Below are positions 13,259 through 20,283 of a stretch of 38,529 bases of DNA, in pieces. The stretch covers positions 1 to 38,529 of IMG/VR virus record IMGVR_UViG_3300036985_003510; one strand, given 5' to 3'. Numbering within the stretch: the first letter of the stretch is position 1; every line of letters starts with the position of its first letter. The stretch is from a virus. The notes under the pieces were generated by a model. The model searched no databases, was not told the DNA's origin, and was given only the letters and a program-made list of their open reading frames with translations. The position numbers and the translations under genes are program-made.

Positions 13259-14836
13259 ATGACCCCCACCCAACAGGCATACTCACGGGCACTGGATGAG
13301 GCGGTGAAGGTGATTGAGAGGGAGCGTCTTTCCCTGTCCTTGCCGACTTCCCGGACACGTCCTATAGGCGTATGTCCACCCACAGGGGCAAAGGATACGG
13401 CAGGGGCGGGGATTATAAACGAAAGGATGGAAATGAATTATCAAGAGTTCATAAAGGCCAAATCTCAAGCAGGAGAAAATCAGGGGTTCAATCCTCTATG
13501 GGTACCCGATTTTCTCTTCGACTTCCAAAAGAGTCTAGTCGAATGGGCAACACAGAAAGGGCGGGCGGCTATCTTTGCGGATTGTGGACTTGGCAAAACT
13601 CCAATGCAACTCGTATGGGCTGAGAACGTGTGCCGCAAAACTGACGGCAAGGTATTGATACTTACACCTCTAGCCGTATCAGGTCAGACAGTAAGAGAGG
13701 CCGAGAAGTTTGGGATTGATTGCAAGCAATCGAGAGACGGAAAGGTCATGCCGAGAATCACAGTGACGAACTATGAGAAACTTCATCTATTCAATTCAAC
13801 GGACTTCGCCGGATGCGTGTGCGATGAAAGCAGCATACTGAAAAACCCTGATGGTGTTACCAAATCAGAGGTGACGCACTTCATGCGTAAAATGCCGTTC
13901 CGATTATTGTGTACGGCTACTGCTGCGCCGAATGACTACATCGAACTTGGAACGTCAAGCGAGGCCATAGGTGATCTTGGTTTCGTAGATATGCTTGGAC
14001 GGTTCTTCAAGAATAATCAGAACACCATCCGTCCGTCCGTATATCGGCATAGAGGGCAAGACTTCTCCGCACTAGAGGAAGGGGCAAAGTGGAGATTCCG
14101 AGGACACGCAGAGAAGGAGTTTTGGCGGTGGATATGTTCCTGGGCGCGAGCGTGTCGCAATCCTTCCGACATGGGATTTGATGACGCTAGATTCATTTTG
14201 CCGCCACTTCAAATGAGGGAACATATCATCCGTGCGAGTAAGCCGCTTGAGGGTTATCTTTTTGACATGCCCGCAGTAGGACTGCAAGAGCAACGGTCAG
14301 AAAGGAGTCGAACCATTGACGAGCGAGTAGAACTAGCCGCAGACCTTGTGAACACTTCCGGTGCTCCGGCTATCTGTTGGGGGTATCTCAACACAGAATG
14401 CGACCTCCTAGAAAAGTTGATTCCTGATGCTGTCCAAGTATCAGGAAACGATAGCGACGAACAGAAAGAAGAATCATTCGCTGGATTCACTGACGGCAAA
14501 ATCAGGGTGCTTGTCACTAAGCCTGTGATCGGTTCATTTGGCATGAACTGGCAACACTGTTCGCATCAAACATTCTTCCCCTCGCATAGTTTTGAGCAAT
14601 TCTATCAAGCGGTTCGCCGCAGTTGGAGATTTGGCCAGACTAAGCCTGTGCGAATTGACATTATAGCGTCCGAGGGAGAACGGGGAGTCCTGAAAAGCAT
14701 TGAACGCAAGACCGCGCAAGCCGAGGTTATGTTTTCAAATCTAGTCGCGTTAATGAATAAAGAGTTGCGAATCGAGAAACGAAAAGACACAAACAACAAA
14801 ATGGAGGTGCCGTCATGGGTGTCAACAAACAAGTAG
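13259..14836 (+). CDS. SNF2-like DEAD/DEAH-superfamily helicase
   Basis: 525 residues from the ATG at 13259. Walker A FADCGLGKT (about 107-114), motif II CDESS (188-192), TATAAP (219-224) as motif III, and a C-terminal QAVRRSWRFGQ (motif VI) define a SNF2-type superfamily 2 ATPase. The homologous core begins at MNYQEF near residue 59. An internal ATG at 13433 with GAAAGG upstream may be the real start; the first 58 residues are open and also have a good ribosome site, so both starts are possible. It precedes a methyltransferase, a pairing seen in many phage replication modules, where it likely remodels DNA for replication or recombination. Confidence 0.88.
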   Translation: MTPTQQAYSRALDEAVKVIERERLSLSLPTSRTRPIGVCPPTGAKDTAGAGIINERMEMNYQEFIKAKSQAGENQGFNPLWVPDFLFDFQKSLVEWATQKGRAAIFADCGLGKTPMQLVWAENVCRKTDGKVLILTPLAVSGQTVREAEKFGIDCKQSRDGKVMPRITVTNYEKLHLFNSTDFAGCVCDESSILKNPDGVTKSEVTHFMRKMPFRLLCTATAAPNDYIELGTSSEAIGDLGFVDMLGRFFKNNQNTIRPSVYRHRGQDFSALEEGAKWRFRGHAEKEFWRWICSWARACRNPSDMGFDDARFILPPLQMREHIIRASKPLEGYLFDMPAVGLQEQRSERSRTIDERVELAADLVNTSGAPAICWGYLNTECDLLEKLIPDAVQVSGNDSDEQKEESFAGFTDGKIRVLVTKPVIGSFGMNWQHCSHQTFFPSHSFEQFYQAVRRSWRFGQTKPVRIDIIASEGERGVLKSIERKTAQAEVMFSNLVALMNKELRIEKRKDTNNKMEVPSWVSTNK

Positions 14837-15801
14837 TGACAGAGAAGTACGGGATATATAATGCGGATTGTATCGAGGTTATGCGTGATCTTCCCGCCGG
14901 GTCAGTTGACATGAGTATATATTCCCCGCCGTTTTGCGGTCTCTATAATTATTCGTCCGATGATCGGGACTTGTCAAACTGCCGGACGTATATGGAGTTT
15001 TTCGATCACTACGATTTTGTGATTGCCGAGATTGCGCGGGTCACAAAGCCGGGGAGAATATCGGGCGTTCATGTCATGGATGTTCCTGGCAAGGGCAACG
15101 GCGAAACAGCGCGTATGGGTTGCGGTGCGAATGTAGGAACGGGATTGATTGACTTCCCTGGGGATGTAATCCGCGCACACGAGAAACACGGCTTTGCTTT
15201 TTGCGGGAGACGAGCGATATGGAAAGAACCGCTTGGAGTTCGCAACAGGACAATGGCGAAGGGGCTTGCACATAAACAGATTGTTGATGATTCAACGCTG
15301 ACCGATGTTGCGAGTGCTGACTATCTGTTGATGTTCCGAAATAAGGGAGAGAACGCACAACCAGTGAGTCATCCGACCGGCCTGTTGAATTACGCCGGGG
15401 AACGTCAGATTCCCCATGACCTGCTCAGATACAAGGGATGGACCGGCAACCAGATAGAGAACCGATACTCACATTGGATCTGGCGTCAATACGCTTCTTC
15501 GGTATGGGATGATGTGCGCATTGACCGCGTGTTGCCGTTCAAGGATAGCAAAGAAGATGACGACGAGAAGCACGTCCACCCCCTCCAACTGGATGTAATC
15601 GAGCGTTGTGTGATACTATGGAGCAACCCCGGCGAGACTGTCCTGACCCCTTTTATGGGCGTCGGGTCGGAGGTATACGGGGCTGTCATCAACGGACGCC
15701 GGGGGATAGGTGTAGAGTTGAAGCCGTCATATTTCAAGCAAGCGGTCCTGAACATGAAGGACGCGGAGACGAAACACGAGCAGGATCACTTGTTGATATG
15801 A
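14815..15801 (+). CDS. DNA methyltransferase, SPPF-type (N4-cytosine/N6-adenine)
   Basis: 328 residues with GGAGG before the ATG, overlapping the helicase end by 22 bases. The catalytic motif IV is SPPF (37-40), typical of beta-class amino-methyltransferases. The SAM-binding motif I TPFMGVGSE lies near the C-terminus with the IGVEL motif after it, so the motif order (IV before I) is that of beta-class enzymes. It probably methylates phage DNA against host restriction. No cognate restriction enzyme is nearby. Confidence 0.88.
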   Translation: MGVNKQVVTEKYGIYNADCIEVMRDLPAGSVDMSIYSPPFCGLYNYSSDDRDLSNCRTYMEFFDHYDFVIAEIARVTKPGRISGVHVMDVPGKGNGETARMGCGANVGTGLIDFPGDVIRAHEKHGFAFCGRRAIWKEPLGVRNRTMAKGLAHKQIVDDSTLTDVASADYLLMFRNKGENAQPVSHPTGLLNYAGERQIPHDLLRYKGWTGNQIENRYSHWIWRQYASSVWDDVRIDRVLPFKDSKEDDDEKHVHPLQLDVIERCVILWSNPGETVLTPFMGVGSEVYGAVINGRRGIGVELKPSYFKQAVLNMKDAETKHEQDHLLI

Positions 15802-15809
15802 GGCAATAA

Positions 15810-16613
15810 ATGAACGCTGATTCATTCACAAAACTCTTCGGAACCATCCTGACATCCTCCATATGGAGCGAAGACGACAAAACCCGCATTATGTGGATCA
15901 CCCTGTTGGCCTGTGCCGATGCTGACGGATACTGTGCCGGTTCGGTTGTGGGCTTTGCGGTAATGGCCCGAATGAAACTGGAAGACGCTCAACAAGCCAT
16001 GGCGCGGCTTGAGTCGCCGGATCCACACTCCCGCACTACCGACCACGAGGGCAGGAGAATGTTGAAGGTTGACGGGGGATGGTTGCTTGTGAACTACACG
16101 AAATACAGGGAAATTGCCAAGAAAGAGGGTCGCCGGGAGTATTTGAGGATGAAACAGCGGGAGCATCGTTGTCAACAACTGTCAACAACTGTCAACAAAC
16201 CGTCAACAACTCCCTCTGCTTCTGTATCTGCTTCTTCTTCTGGCTCTTCTCTGGAAGGGGGATGCAAGGGGGTACCGACGCGGGATGAAGCAAAGGTGTA
16301 CGCGGCAGAATTGAAGTTTGAGGGATGGGAAGCGTGGTACGATCACTTCGAAAGCAACGGGTGGAAGGTATCGGGCAAGGCCCCCATGAAGGACTGGCGG
16401 GCCGCGATGAGGAATGGGAAGCGCATGGCGGGGCAGTTCACGGGCAAGACTGCCGGGGGTTCCAGGTTCCCTCCCAGCATCAAGGAACTGGTGGCGGTAC
16501 GCACACAACTACAGGCCGACCTTGCCTCGGCTGCCGATTGCGACAAACCCACCGATGAGATCCGCAAACGGATAGCAGACATCAACAGACAAATCAGCGA
16601 GGGGGGAAAATGA
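15810..16613 (+). CDS. Replication initiator-like protein with internal iterons
   Basis: 267 residues. Residues about 1-100 look like the winged-helix N-terminal domain of phage O/DnaD-type initiators (WITLLACADADGYCAGS, then AQQAMARLESPD and a GGWLLVNYTKYRE segment). A low-complexity Ser/Thr linker (about 122-152) separates it from a helical C-terminal part that could bind helicase loader or helicase (WEAWYDHFESNGW ... DWRAAMRNG). The linker DNA contains four GTCAACAA repeats, as lambda O contains its own origin. It lies downstream of helicase and methyltransferase in one operon. Confidence 0.7.
   Translation: MNADSFTKLFGTILTSSIWSEDDKTRIMWITLLACADADGYCAGSVVGFAVMARMKLEDAQQAMARLESPDPHSRTTDHEGRRMLKVDGGWLLVNYTKYREIAKKEGRREYLRMKQREHRCQQLSTTVNKPSTTPSASVSASSSGSSLEGGCKGVPTRDEAKVYAAELKFEGWEAWYDHFESNGWKVSGKAPMKDWRAAMRNGKRMAGQFTGKTAGGSRFPPSIKELVAVRTQLQADLASAADCDKPTDEIRKRIADINRQISEGGK
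16171..16209 (+). repeat. Four phased GTCAACAA iterons (candidate origin)
   Basis: GTCAACAA starts at 16171, 16181, 16191 and 16202, spaced 10, 10 and 11 bases, about one helical turn each. A pyrimidine-rich segment follows to about 16250. The position inside the initiator gene resembles lambda ori. The encoded Thr/Ser/Gln-rich linker could by itself produce such repetition, so an origin is inferred and not shown. Confidence 0.5.
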
Positions 16614-16885
16614 GCGAACACGTATCATCATGCGGGTTGTGTCGCCGGGGCTGGGTAGGCTTCTGGCCGCGTGAGAATCCACCGTACACGGCTGACCGGC
16701 TCATGGTAGGGCTGGCTGTAGACGTGCCGTGCCGGTGCAACCTGGGGCGCAACATGGGCCCGGACAAACATGGCAACAAGCCGGTGCCGGTTCCTGATTC
16801 TGTGTGGCGTGTGATCCAGAAACAGCACGCGGCATGGAGCGGGGCAGTCACGACACATAAGACGGTTGACGAGTGGGAGCCATGA
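16610..16885 (+). CDS. Small Cys-containing protein, 91 residues
   Basis: ATG overlaps the initiator stop (ATGA) after a strong GAGGGGGG. Cys residues in CGLCRRGW and PCRCNLG form a CxxC...CxC pattern compatible with one zinc site near the N-terminus. The C-terminal part (VWRVIQKQHAAW) is a helix. Position directly after the initiator suggests a replication accessory, but this is inference. Confidence 0.65.
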   Translation: MSEHVSSCGLCRRGWVGFWPRENPPYTADRLMVGLAVDVPCRCNLGRNMGPDKHGNKPVPVPDSVWRVIQKQHAAWSGAVTTHKTVDEWEP

Positions 16886-16944
16886 TCCCTGAAAACGGCC
16901 CTTTTCCGCGCCGAAAGAAAAAGATTCAGTTTTGACGATACCCC

Positions 16945-16973
16945 TTGCAGATATATAGGTATGCTGATAGTAT
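16945..16973 (+). promoter_or_regulatory. Rightward promoter PE (extended -10)
   Basis: TTGCAG at 16945-16950, a 17-nt spacer and TAGTAT at 16968-16973 with TG at 16965-16966. The predicted start is near 16980, just ahead of the gene at 17016. It belongs to the same TTG...TG-n-TA class as the other rightward promoters, but no pseudoknotted RNA follows. An overlapping TTGACG (16932) with TATAGG is an alternative. Confidence 0.55.
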
Positions 16974-17015
16974 ATCCCCATGAGTGAGAGACGAAACAAC
17001 GGGGAGGGCGAGAGA

Positions 17016-17294
17016 ATGAAACAGTGTGACATCCGTCCGAGTAATGGTGGGTTCGGTGAATGGGATTGCGGGGAACGGTGTACGGTGACCGAGGATGAGC
17101 TCGATGAAACCCTGTCGGAAAACACGGTTTACGAACTGGGAGTGGACACACTCCCCGAGGACTGTGAGGACATACGAGGACGTATCCACTATCAACCCTC
17201 CAGGGTGTTTGCGGTGGACTGTGGAGAGGAACCGAAAAATATCAACGGTGATATGGGCACACGATGGGAATATTTTGGAATAGATGAGGAATGA
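17016..17294 (+). CDS. Small acidic protein, 92 residues
   Basis: ATG at 17016 with a GGGGAGGG site; the earlier ATG at 16980 coincides with the predicted transcription start and has no site. It has several Cys residues (CDIRP, DCGERC, DCED) and many acidic residues. Mixed beta/helix, no known motif. Possibly an early host-takeover protein by position behind its own promoter; this is inference. Confidence 0.6.
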   Translation: MKQCDIRPSNGGFGEWDCGERCTVTEDELDETLSENTVYELGVDTLPEDCEDIRGRIHYQPSRVFAVDCGEEPKNINGDMGTRWEYFGIDEE

Positions 17295-17366
17295 CAACCA
17301 ACCCGCGCCGGGGCGGCTCCCCGGCAGAAACAAGGAAGCGGGGACAATAAACGACAAGGAGGCAAC

Positions 17367-17444
17367 ATGCTATTAACCCTCTCAATCCTATTCGCGGTCG
17401 GATGCTGGTGCGTGCTGACGGTGGTGACCAGGTGGACGGAGTAA
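17367..17444 (+). CDS. 25-residue single-pass membrane peptide
   Basis: An AAGGAGG site lies five bases before the ATG. Residues 2-20 are hydrophobic (LLTLSILFAVGCW...) and form one transmembrane helix, ending in RWTE. It lies just before promoter PD. The strong ribosome site argues that it is translated. Role unknown. Confidence 0.5.
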   Translation: MLLTLSILFAVGCWCVLTVVTRWTE

Positions 17445-17451
17445 ATAGGTG

Positions 17452-17481
17452 TTGACATAATGAATAACAATCTGCTAATGT
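17452..17481 (+). promoter_or_regulatory. Rightward promoter PD (near-consensus, extended -10)
   Basis: Consensus TTGACA at 17452-17457, an 18-nt spacer and TAATGT at 17476-17481, with TG at 17473-17474. Both hexamers are the same as in promoter PC at 18336. The predicted start is near 17488, followed by a GGAGG and the gene at 17512. Confidence 0.8.
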
Positions 17482-17511
17482 GTGCGTTGAAAGTGTTGGA
17501 GGAAAACCGAC

Positions 17512-17661
17512 ATGAACAAAAACTCATATCAGCAGTTCACCGCGAATGGACAAGTAATTTTGTCTCGCCCGGATTCCGCGCAAGCGGATCATGGACGCCG
17601 CCAGGTGTTCTGTGTTTTCCATCCGGGCGGGACTCTTTTCCCGCTATCGCTTTCCGTGTAA
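17512..17661 (+). CDS. 49-residue protein overlapping a structured RNA region
   Basis: ATG nine bases after GGAGG, behind promoter PD. No recognised motif; the C-terminal part is hydrophobic (FCVFHPGGTLFPLSL). The coding region also folds into strong RNA helices (17563-17644), so either the mRNA is structured on purpose or the frame is incidental. Confidence 0.5.
   Translation: MNKNSYQQFTANGQVILSRPDSAQADHGRRQVFCVFHPGGTLFPLSLSV
17546..17640 (+). ncRNA. Possible divergent fourth copy (D) of the pseudoknotted RNA
   Basis: P2-like helix: TCTCGCCCGG (17563-17572) with CCGGGCGGGA (17623-17632), ten pairs with one G-U. Inside lie hairpin A, UCCGC-GCAA-GCGGA (17575-17588), and hairpin B, GGACGCC-GCCA-GGUGUUC (17593-17610). 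CTCTTTTC follows, as after P2 in copies A-C. P1 is uncertain: ATGGA (17546-17550) with TCCAT (17618-17622), or GGAAAAC (17501-17507) with GTTTTCC (17614-17620), which would cover the ribosome site. The conserved UGG and UYAU bases are missing and it does not start at the promoter, so membership is tentative. Confidence 0.4.
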
Positions 17662-17798
17662 CCGCTGGAGATCGTCTAGGACGGGCCAGCAGGCGAAGGG
17701 ATGGGGCAAGACAGGTCAACCCAACTTGCTCAATACGTGACAGGCATCATACGCTGTCAGGGCATCCGGCAGACCACGTAAGCAGTCAAGGGCAGGCG

Positions 17799-17939
17799 AT
17801 GGCGACCATCACCCGAGGCCGGATAGAATGCGAGACGACGGGTAACTTTATACCGTGTCACGGCATACGCTCTCTAGAAATCTGTCTAGGGGGCGTATCG
17901 CTCAACTCAGGATTCATTACCCGTGTCGAGGAGAAATAA
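17799..17939 (+). CDS. Small protein, 46 residues
   Basis: ATG preceded by AAGGGCAGG, ending one base before the next ATG. Mixed hydrophobic/polar, beta-rich in feel (GNFIPCHGI, LEICLGGVSL). The longer reading from 17460 starts in promoter PD and is rejected. Unrecognised. Confidence 0.5.
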   Translation: MATITRGRIECETTGNFIPCHGIRSLEICLGGVSLNSGFITRVEEK

Positions 17940-17940
17940 C

Positions 17941-18120
17941 ATGACCCGCCTAATCAACCTAATCCGGCGCCTGACCTGCAACCGCTGCGGGTGGACGTGG
18001 TTCCCGCGCACGACGGGGAGGCCCGCGCACTGCCCGAAATGCAACAGCCCATATCACGACGTGCCCCGCACCCGCAAGTGTCCGCTGGGGAGGAGGGCGA
18101 GGAAACAAAATGACCGCTAA
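17941..18120 (+). CDS. Small zinc-ribbon protein
   Basis: 59 residues with a GAGGAG site. CNRCGWTWFPR and CPKCNSPY form a two-knuckle zinc ribbon of the type ending in SPY-x-D-x-PR that is common in phage and bacterial small proteins. Likely binds nucleic acid or a protein partner. Its stop lies inside the start of the next gene. Confidence 0.75.
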   Translation: MTRLINLIRRLTCNRCGWTWFPRTTGRPAHCPKCNSPYHDVPRTRKCPLGRRARKQNDR

Positions 18121-18304
18121 TCCCAGATACAAGGCGTTGATCGAGTTTGCGGAATCACAGGCATATTGCCCATGTTGTGAGGGGGTTTACAAGTGCGAGG
18201 ATGGATGCACAATGGAAGAGGATAGTCAGCATGGCGGCGGGGATTCGATAAGAAGATATAACACCATGCTCTATGCGCGTGAATGTCTGAACACGAAGGA
18301 GTAA
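18110..18304 (+). CDS. Small Cys-rich protein, 64 residues
   Basis: Begins inside the end of the zinc-ribbon gene. The centre holds CPCCEGVYKCEDGC, four closely spaced Cys suited to one metal site, followed by an acidic stretch. The C-terminal helix contains a further Cys. Unrecognised. Confidence 0.65.
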   Translation: MTANPRYKALIEFAESQAYCPCCEGVYKCEDGCTMEEDSQHGGGDSIRRYNTMLYARECLNTKE

Positions 18305-18335
18305 CCCATGAGACTGCTGAATAGCAAACATTGGG

Positions 18336-18364
18336 TTGACATCTACAGAAGGATTTGATAATGT
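18336..18364 (+). promoter_or_regulatory. Rightward promoter PC (near-consensus, extended -10)
   Basis: TTGACA at 18336-18341, a 17-nt spacer and TAATGT at 18359-18364, with TG at 18356-18357. The predicted start near 18371 lies two bases before the first helix of leader RNA copy C. Confidence 0.82.
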
Positions 18365-18372
18365 TCTCTCAT

Positions 18373-18468
18373 GCAATCAGAAATGAACAAGAAGTTTTCC
18401 CGCTGGCCGCTGGTTATCCAGCACTCTTTCCCGCATGGGAACTGATTGCAGGGCTGGCGGGATTTTTC
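18373..18468 (+). ncRNA. Pseudoknotted leader RNA, copy C
   Basis: P1 pairs GCAATCAG (18373-18380) with CTGATTGC (18442-18449). P2 pairs TCCCGC (18398-18403) with GCGGGA (18457-18462). Hairpin A is GCUGG-UUAU-CCAGC (18409-18422), where the C-G pairs of copies A and B are replaced by U-A and the G-U by G-C. Hairpin B is UUCCC-GCAU-GGGAA (18428-18441). TTTTTC follows. The start codon of the HNH gene is at 18481 after TTGGAG. This copy provides the clearest compensatory changes. Confidence 0.88.
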
Positions 18469-18480
18469 TTGGAGACGCTC

Positions 18481-19071
18481 ATGCGCATACTTAAAGAGTG
18501 TAAACAGTGCGGCAATACATTCTTGGCAGACTCTAGCGAGATAAAGCGGGGCAGAGGTTTATACTGCGGGCGTTATTGTGCGTTTATTTCTTTACGCAAA
18601 AACAATATACAGCCAATCTTTTCCGAAGAAGACCAAGACATGGGGAAGATTCACTGGCACGCAAACAGTGATGGGTACCCAATGATAAATGTTCAGACAG
18701 GAACAAACTACAAGACCAGAAAAGCAGTCAAGGCGCATCGTATTGTATTGTCGAGAATGCTGAATAGACAATTATCCACTTCTGATATTTGCGACCATAT
18801 TAATCATGATAAAATGGATAATCGAAGACAGAATCTGCGGCTTTGTTCTTGGCAAGAAAATTGCCTCAACAGAGATCCAGCGACTCATCCTAGTCGTGGT
18901 GCATCATATCATAAGTACAGGAGAAAGTGGCAGGCAAGATGTCGCGTAGGCAAAGAGGTATATTGTGGATTATGGGACACCAAAGAGGAAGCCATGAAAG
19001 CGTCTGAACAAAAAAGACAGGAACTTATCGCCTCTACGGCCCTTATGATCGTGGAGAAGGGGGGAGTATGA
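18481..19071 (+). CDS. HNH endonuclease with AP2-like DNA-binding domain
   Basis: 196 residues; the ORF continues upstream through the leader RNA, but TTGGAG points to the ATG at 18481. An N-terminal zinc knuckle (CKQCG ... CGRYC) is followed by the HNH core AHRIVLSRML ... CDHINHDKMDN (about 85-114) and NLRLCS. The C-terminus (about 145-185) resembles an AP2-type DNA-binding domain (KWQARCRVGKEVYCGLWDT). This layout is typical of free-standing phage homing endonucleases. It is expressed from its own promoter and leader RNA. Its A+T-richer sequence suggests separate acquisition. Confidence 0.88.
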   Translation: MRILKECKQCGNTFLADSSEIKRGRGLYCGRYCAFISLRKNNIQPIFSEEDQDMGKIHWHANSDGYPMINVQTGTNYKTRKAVKAHRIVLSRMLNRQLSTSDICDHINHDKMDNRRQNLRLCSWQENCLNRDPATHPSRGASYHKYRRKWQARCRVGKEVYCGLWDTKEEAMKASEQKRQELIASTALMIVEKGGV

Positions 19072-19298
19072 AAACGTATGTGTCTATCTGCGGAATGGGA
19101 AAACAAGAAGGCTACAAGTATGTCGTTCCTGTTGGATCATTCTATCTGAGCGCAAGCGAAACTCATCAACGGTGCTTCCTGAACATCATTGGAGAGCCGG
19201 ATAGCATTGAAATATCAGCATCCACATATTGCCAAGTGGAGTTGGACATTGGCTCGAAGATGTATGCTTATGACGGAACCAAAGATAAGGCAAGGTGA
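19068..19298 (+). CDS. Small protein, 76 residues
   Basis: ATG overlaps the HNH stop (ATGA), so it is co-translated. Beta-rich in appearance (VVPVGSFYLSAS, EISASTYCQVELDI). No motif recognised. Confidence 0.6.
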   Translation: MKTYVSICGMGKQEGYKYVVPVGSFYLSASETHQRCFLNIIGEPDSIEISASTYCQVELDIGSKMYAYDGTKDKAR

Positions 19299-19302
19299 CC
19301 CC

Positions 19303-19494
19303 ATGACCCCCGATCAATACGAACGCCTGCTCTCCTCCCGTGCCGCGACAGTGCGGTACCACGTCGGGCATATACGCACACTGCACCAAGCGGCTGAGAC
19401 TGCCCTGCTTATCGGTGACCTTGTAACGGTGAAGATGTGTTTGTCTGACAGCGCGAGGCATTTGAGGGAATTGGAGGAAACATGTTCTCGTTAA
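19303..19494 (+). CDS. Small helical protein, 63 residues
   Basis: ATG at 19303 with AAGG eight bases upstream; the longer reading from 19189 runs through the previous gene and is rejected. Almost wholly helical with His and Arg residues. It overlaps the next gene by 13 bases. Unrecognised. Confidence 0.6.
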   Translation: MTPDQYERLLSSRAATVRYHVGHIRTLHQAAETALLIGDLVTVKMCLSDSARHLRELEETCSR

Positions 19495-19736
19495 AACAAA
19501 AGCAAGAAATAGCCGAGAAGGTTCAACAGATATTGCGGGAGACAAACCACCCCGAACTTCCAAAAGGGGAGATAGCATTTCAGTTACACGTGGACGGTGC
19601 GGAGTCATGGTGCTGGGCCGACATTCGGAATAACGGGTTCTACACGGCTGCCAACAAGCCCACAGTCAATCCGTGGAATGAACGTCAGGACAAGCGGCAC
19701 CTGACCGCGATTGAGGAAACAAACAAGGGAGGGTAA
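19482..19736 (+). CDS. Small protein, 84 residues
   Basis: Preceded by GGAGGAAAC. An N-terminal helix (QKQEIAEKVQQILRE) is followed by strands (EIAFQLHVDG, WCWADIR). Such short alpha-beta proteins abound in early phage regions. No function assigned. Confidence 0.65.
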   Translation: MFSLKQKQEIAEKVQQILRETNHPELPKGEIAFQLHVDGAESWCWADIRNNGFYTAANKPTVNPWNERQDKRHLTAIEETNKGG

Positions 19737-19738
19737 GG

Positions 19739-20008
19739 ATGAAGGCAAGGAAGGTGTGGATCGGTGATATGTGTGCCACAGGAAGTGCCTGTGTTGACAA
19801 GCAACCTCACAAGAACTGTAAGGGTATGTGTCAGGCTGGCCGCTGGCTGTCGGAGGCTGACTACCGAGCACTGGCTAAACGGAAGCGGGATGAGCAGGCG
19901 GTGATACGGGCGGCAGTGAATCTAAAACTTGAGATGCTGTACGGGCAGGGATCGGGGCCGAACAATACGTTGGTCGAGGCACTAGCCAAGTTGAAGGAGG
20001 GAGAATGA
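19739..20008 (+). CDS. Small Cys-containing protein with duplicated 3' part
   Basis: 89 residues. The N-terminus has spaced Cys (CATGSAC, KNCKGMC); the C-terminal half is a helix (EQAVIRAAVNLKLEML). The DNA of this helix is partly repeated at 20442-20545. Its stop overlaps the next ATG. Confidence 0.65.
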   Translation: MKARKVWIGDMCATGSACVDKQPHKNCKGMCQAGRWLSEADYRALAKRKRDEQAVIRAAVNLKLEMLYGQGSGPNNTLVEALAKLKEGE

Positions 20009-20283
20009 AAACAAGGAAACACGTTAAGAAGTCCTGTGCAAATTGCCGATATGAGGACTTGAACGGAATAACAGTGTGCAAGGAACCAATATTCCAAAAA
20101 ACAGGAAGCATAACTTGTGCTGATTTTCGGGCATGGAAACCCAAGATCAAGATGGTTGAAGTGCCTGCCTCGAAGTACCGCCTAATCATGGCCGTGGTGA
20201 GGGCGGGGAAACGCGAGGTAGCGCAGGGGTGGGCAACGGAACGGATGAGGACTGCAATAGCCAAGTTGGAGGGCGGGAGATGA
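20005..20283 (+). CDS. Small zinc-knuckle protein, 92 residues
   Basis: ATGA overlap with the previous gene. CANCRYED and C-x4 spaced Cys (VCKEP, TCADF) form a four-Cys pattern as in small phage zinc proteins, followed by an R/K-rich helix. The ending (AIAKLEGG) resembles the end of the previous gene (ALAKLKEG), suggesting shared origin of these cassette-like genes. Unrecognised. Confidence 0.65.
   Translation: MKTRKHVKKSCANCRYEDLNGITVCKEPIFQKTGSITCADFRAWKPKIKMVEVPASKYRLIMAVVRAGKREVAQGWATERMRTAIAKLEGGR

Noticed and set aside
17291-17350. 19-codon ORF overlapping the stop of the 17016 gene
   Set aside because: Very short, no properly spaced ribosome site and a basic low-complexity product; not enough to call.
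17701-17781. 26-codon ORF between the 17512 and 17799 genes
   Set aside because: The purine-rich stretch abuts the ATG with no spacing, and no protein pattern is visible.
18308-18358. 16-codon ORF upstream of promoter PC
   Set aside because: It overlaps promoter PC and has no ribosome site; a chance frame.
18355-18480. N-terminal extension of the HNH ORF through leader RNA copy C
   Set aside because: The upstream ATG lies in the promoter -10 region and the segment is the RNA motif; TTGGAG marks the ATG at 18481.
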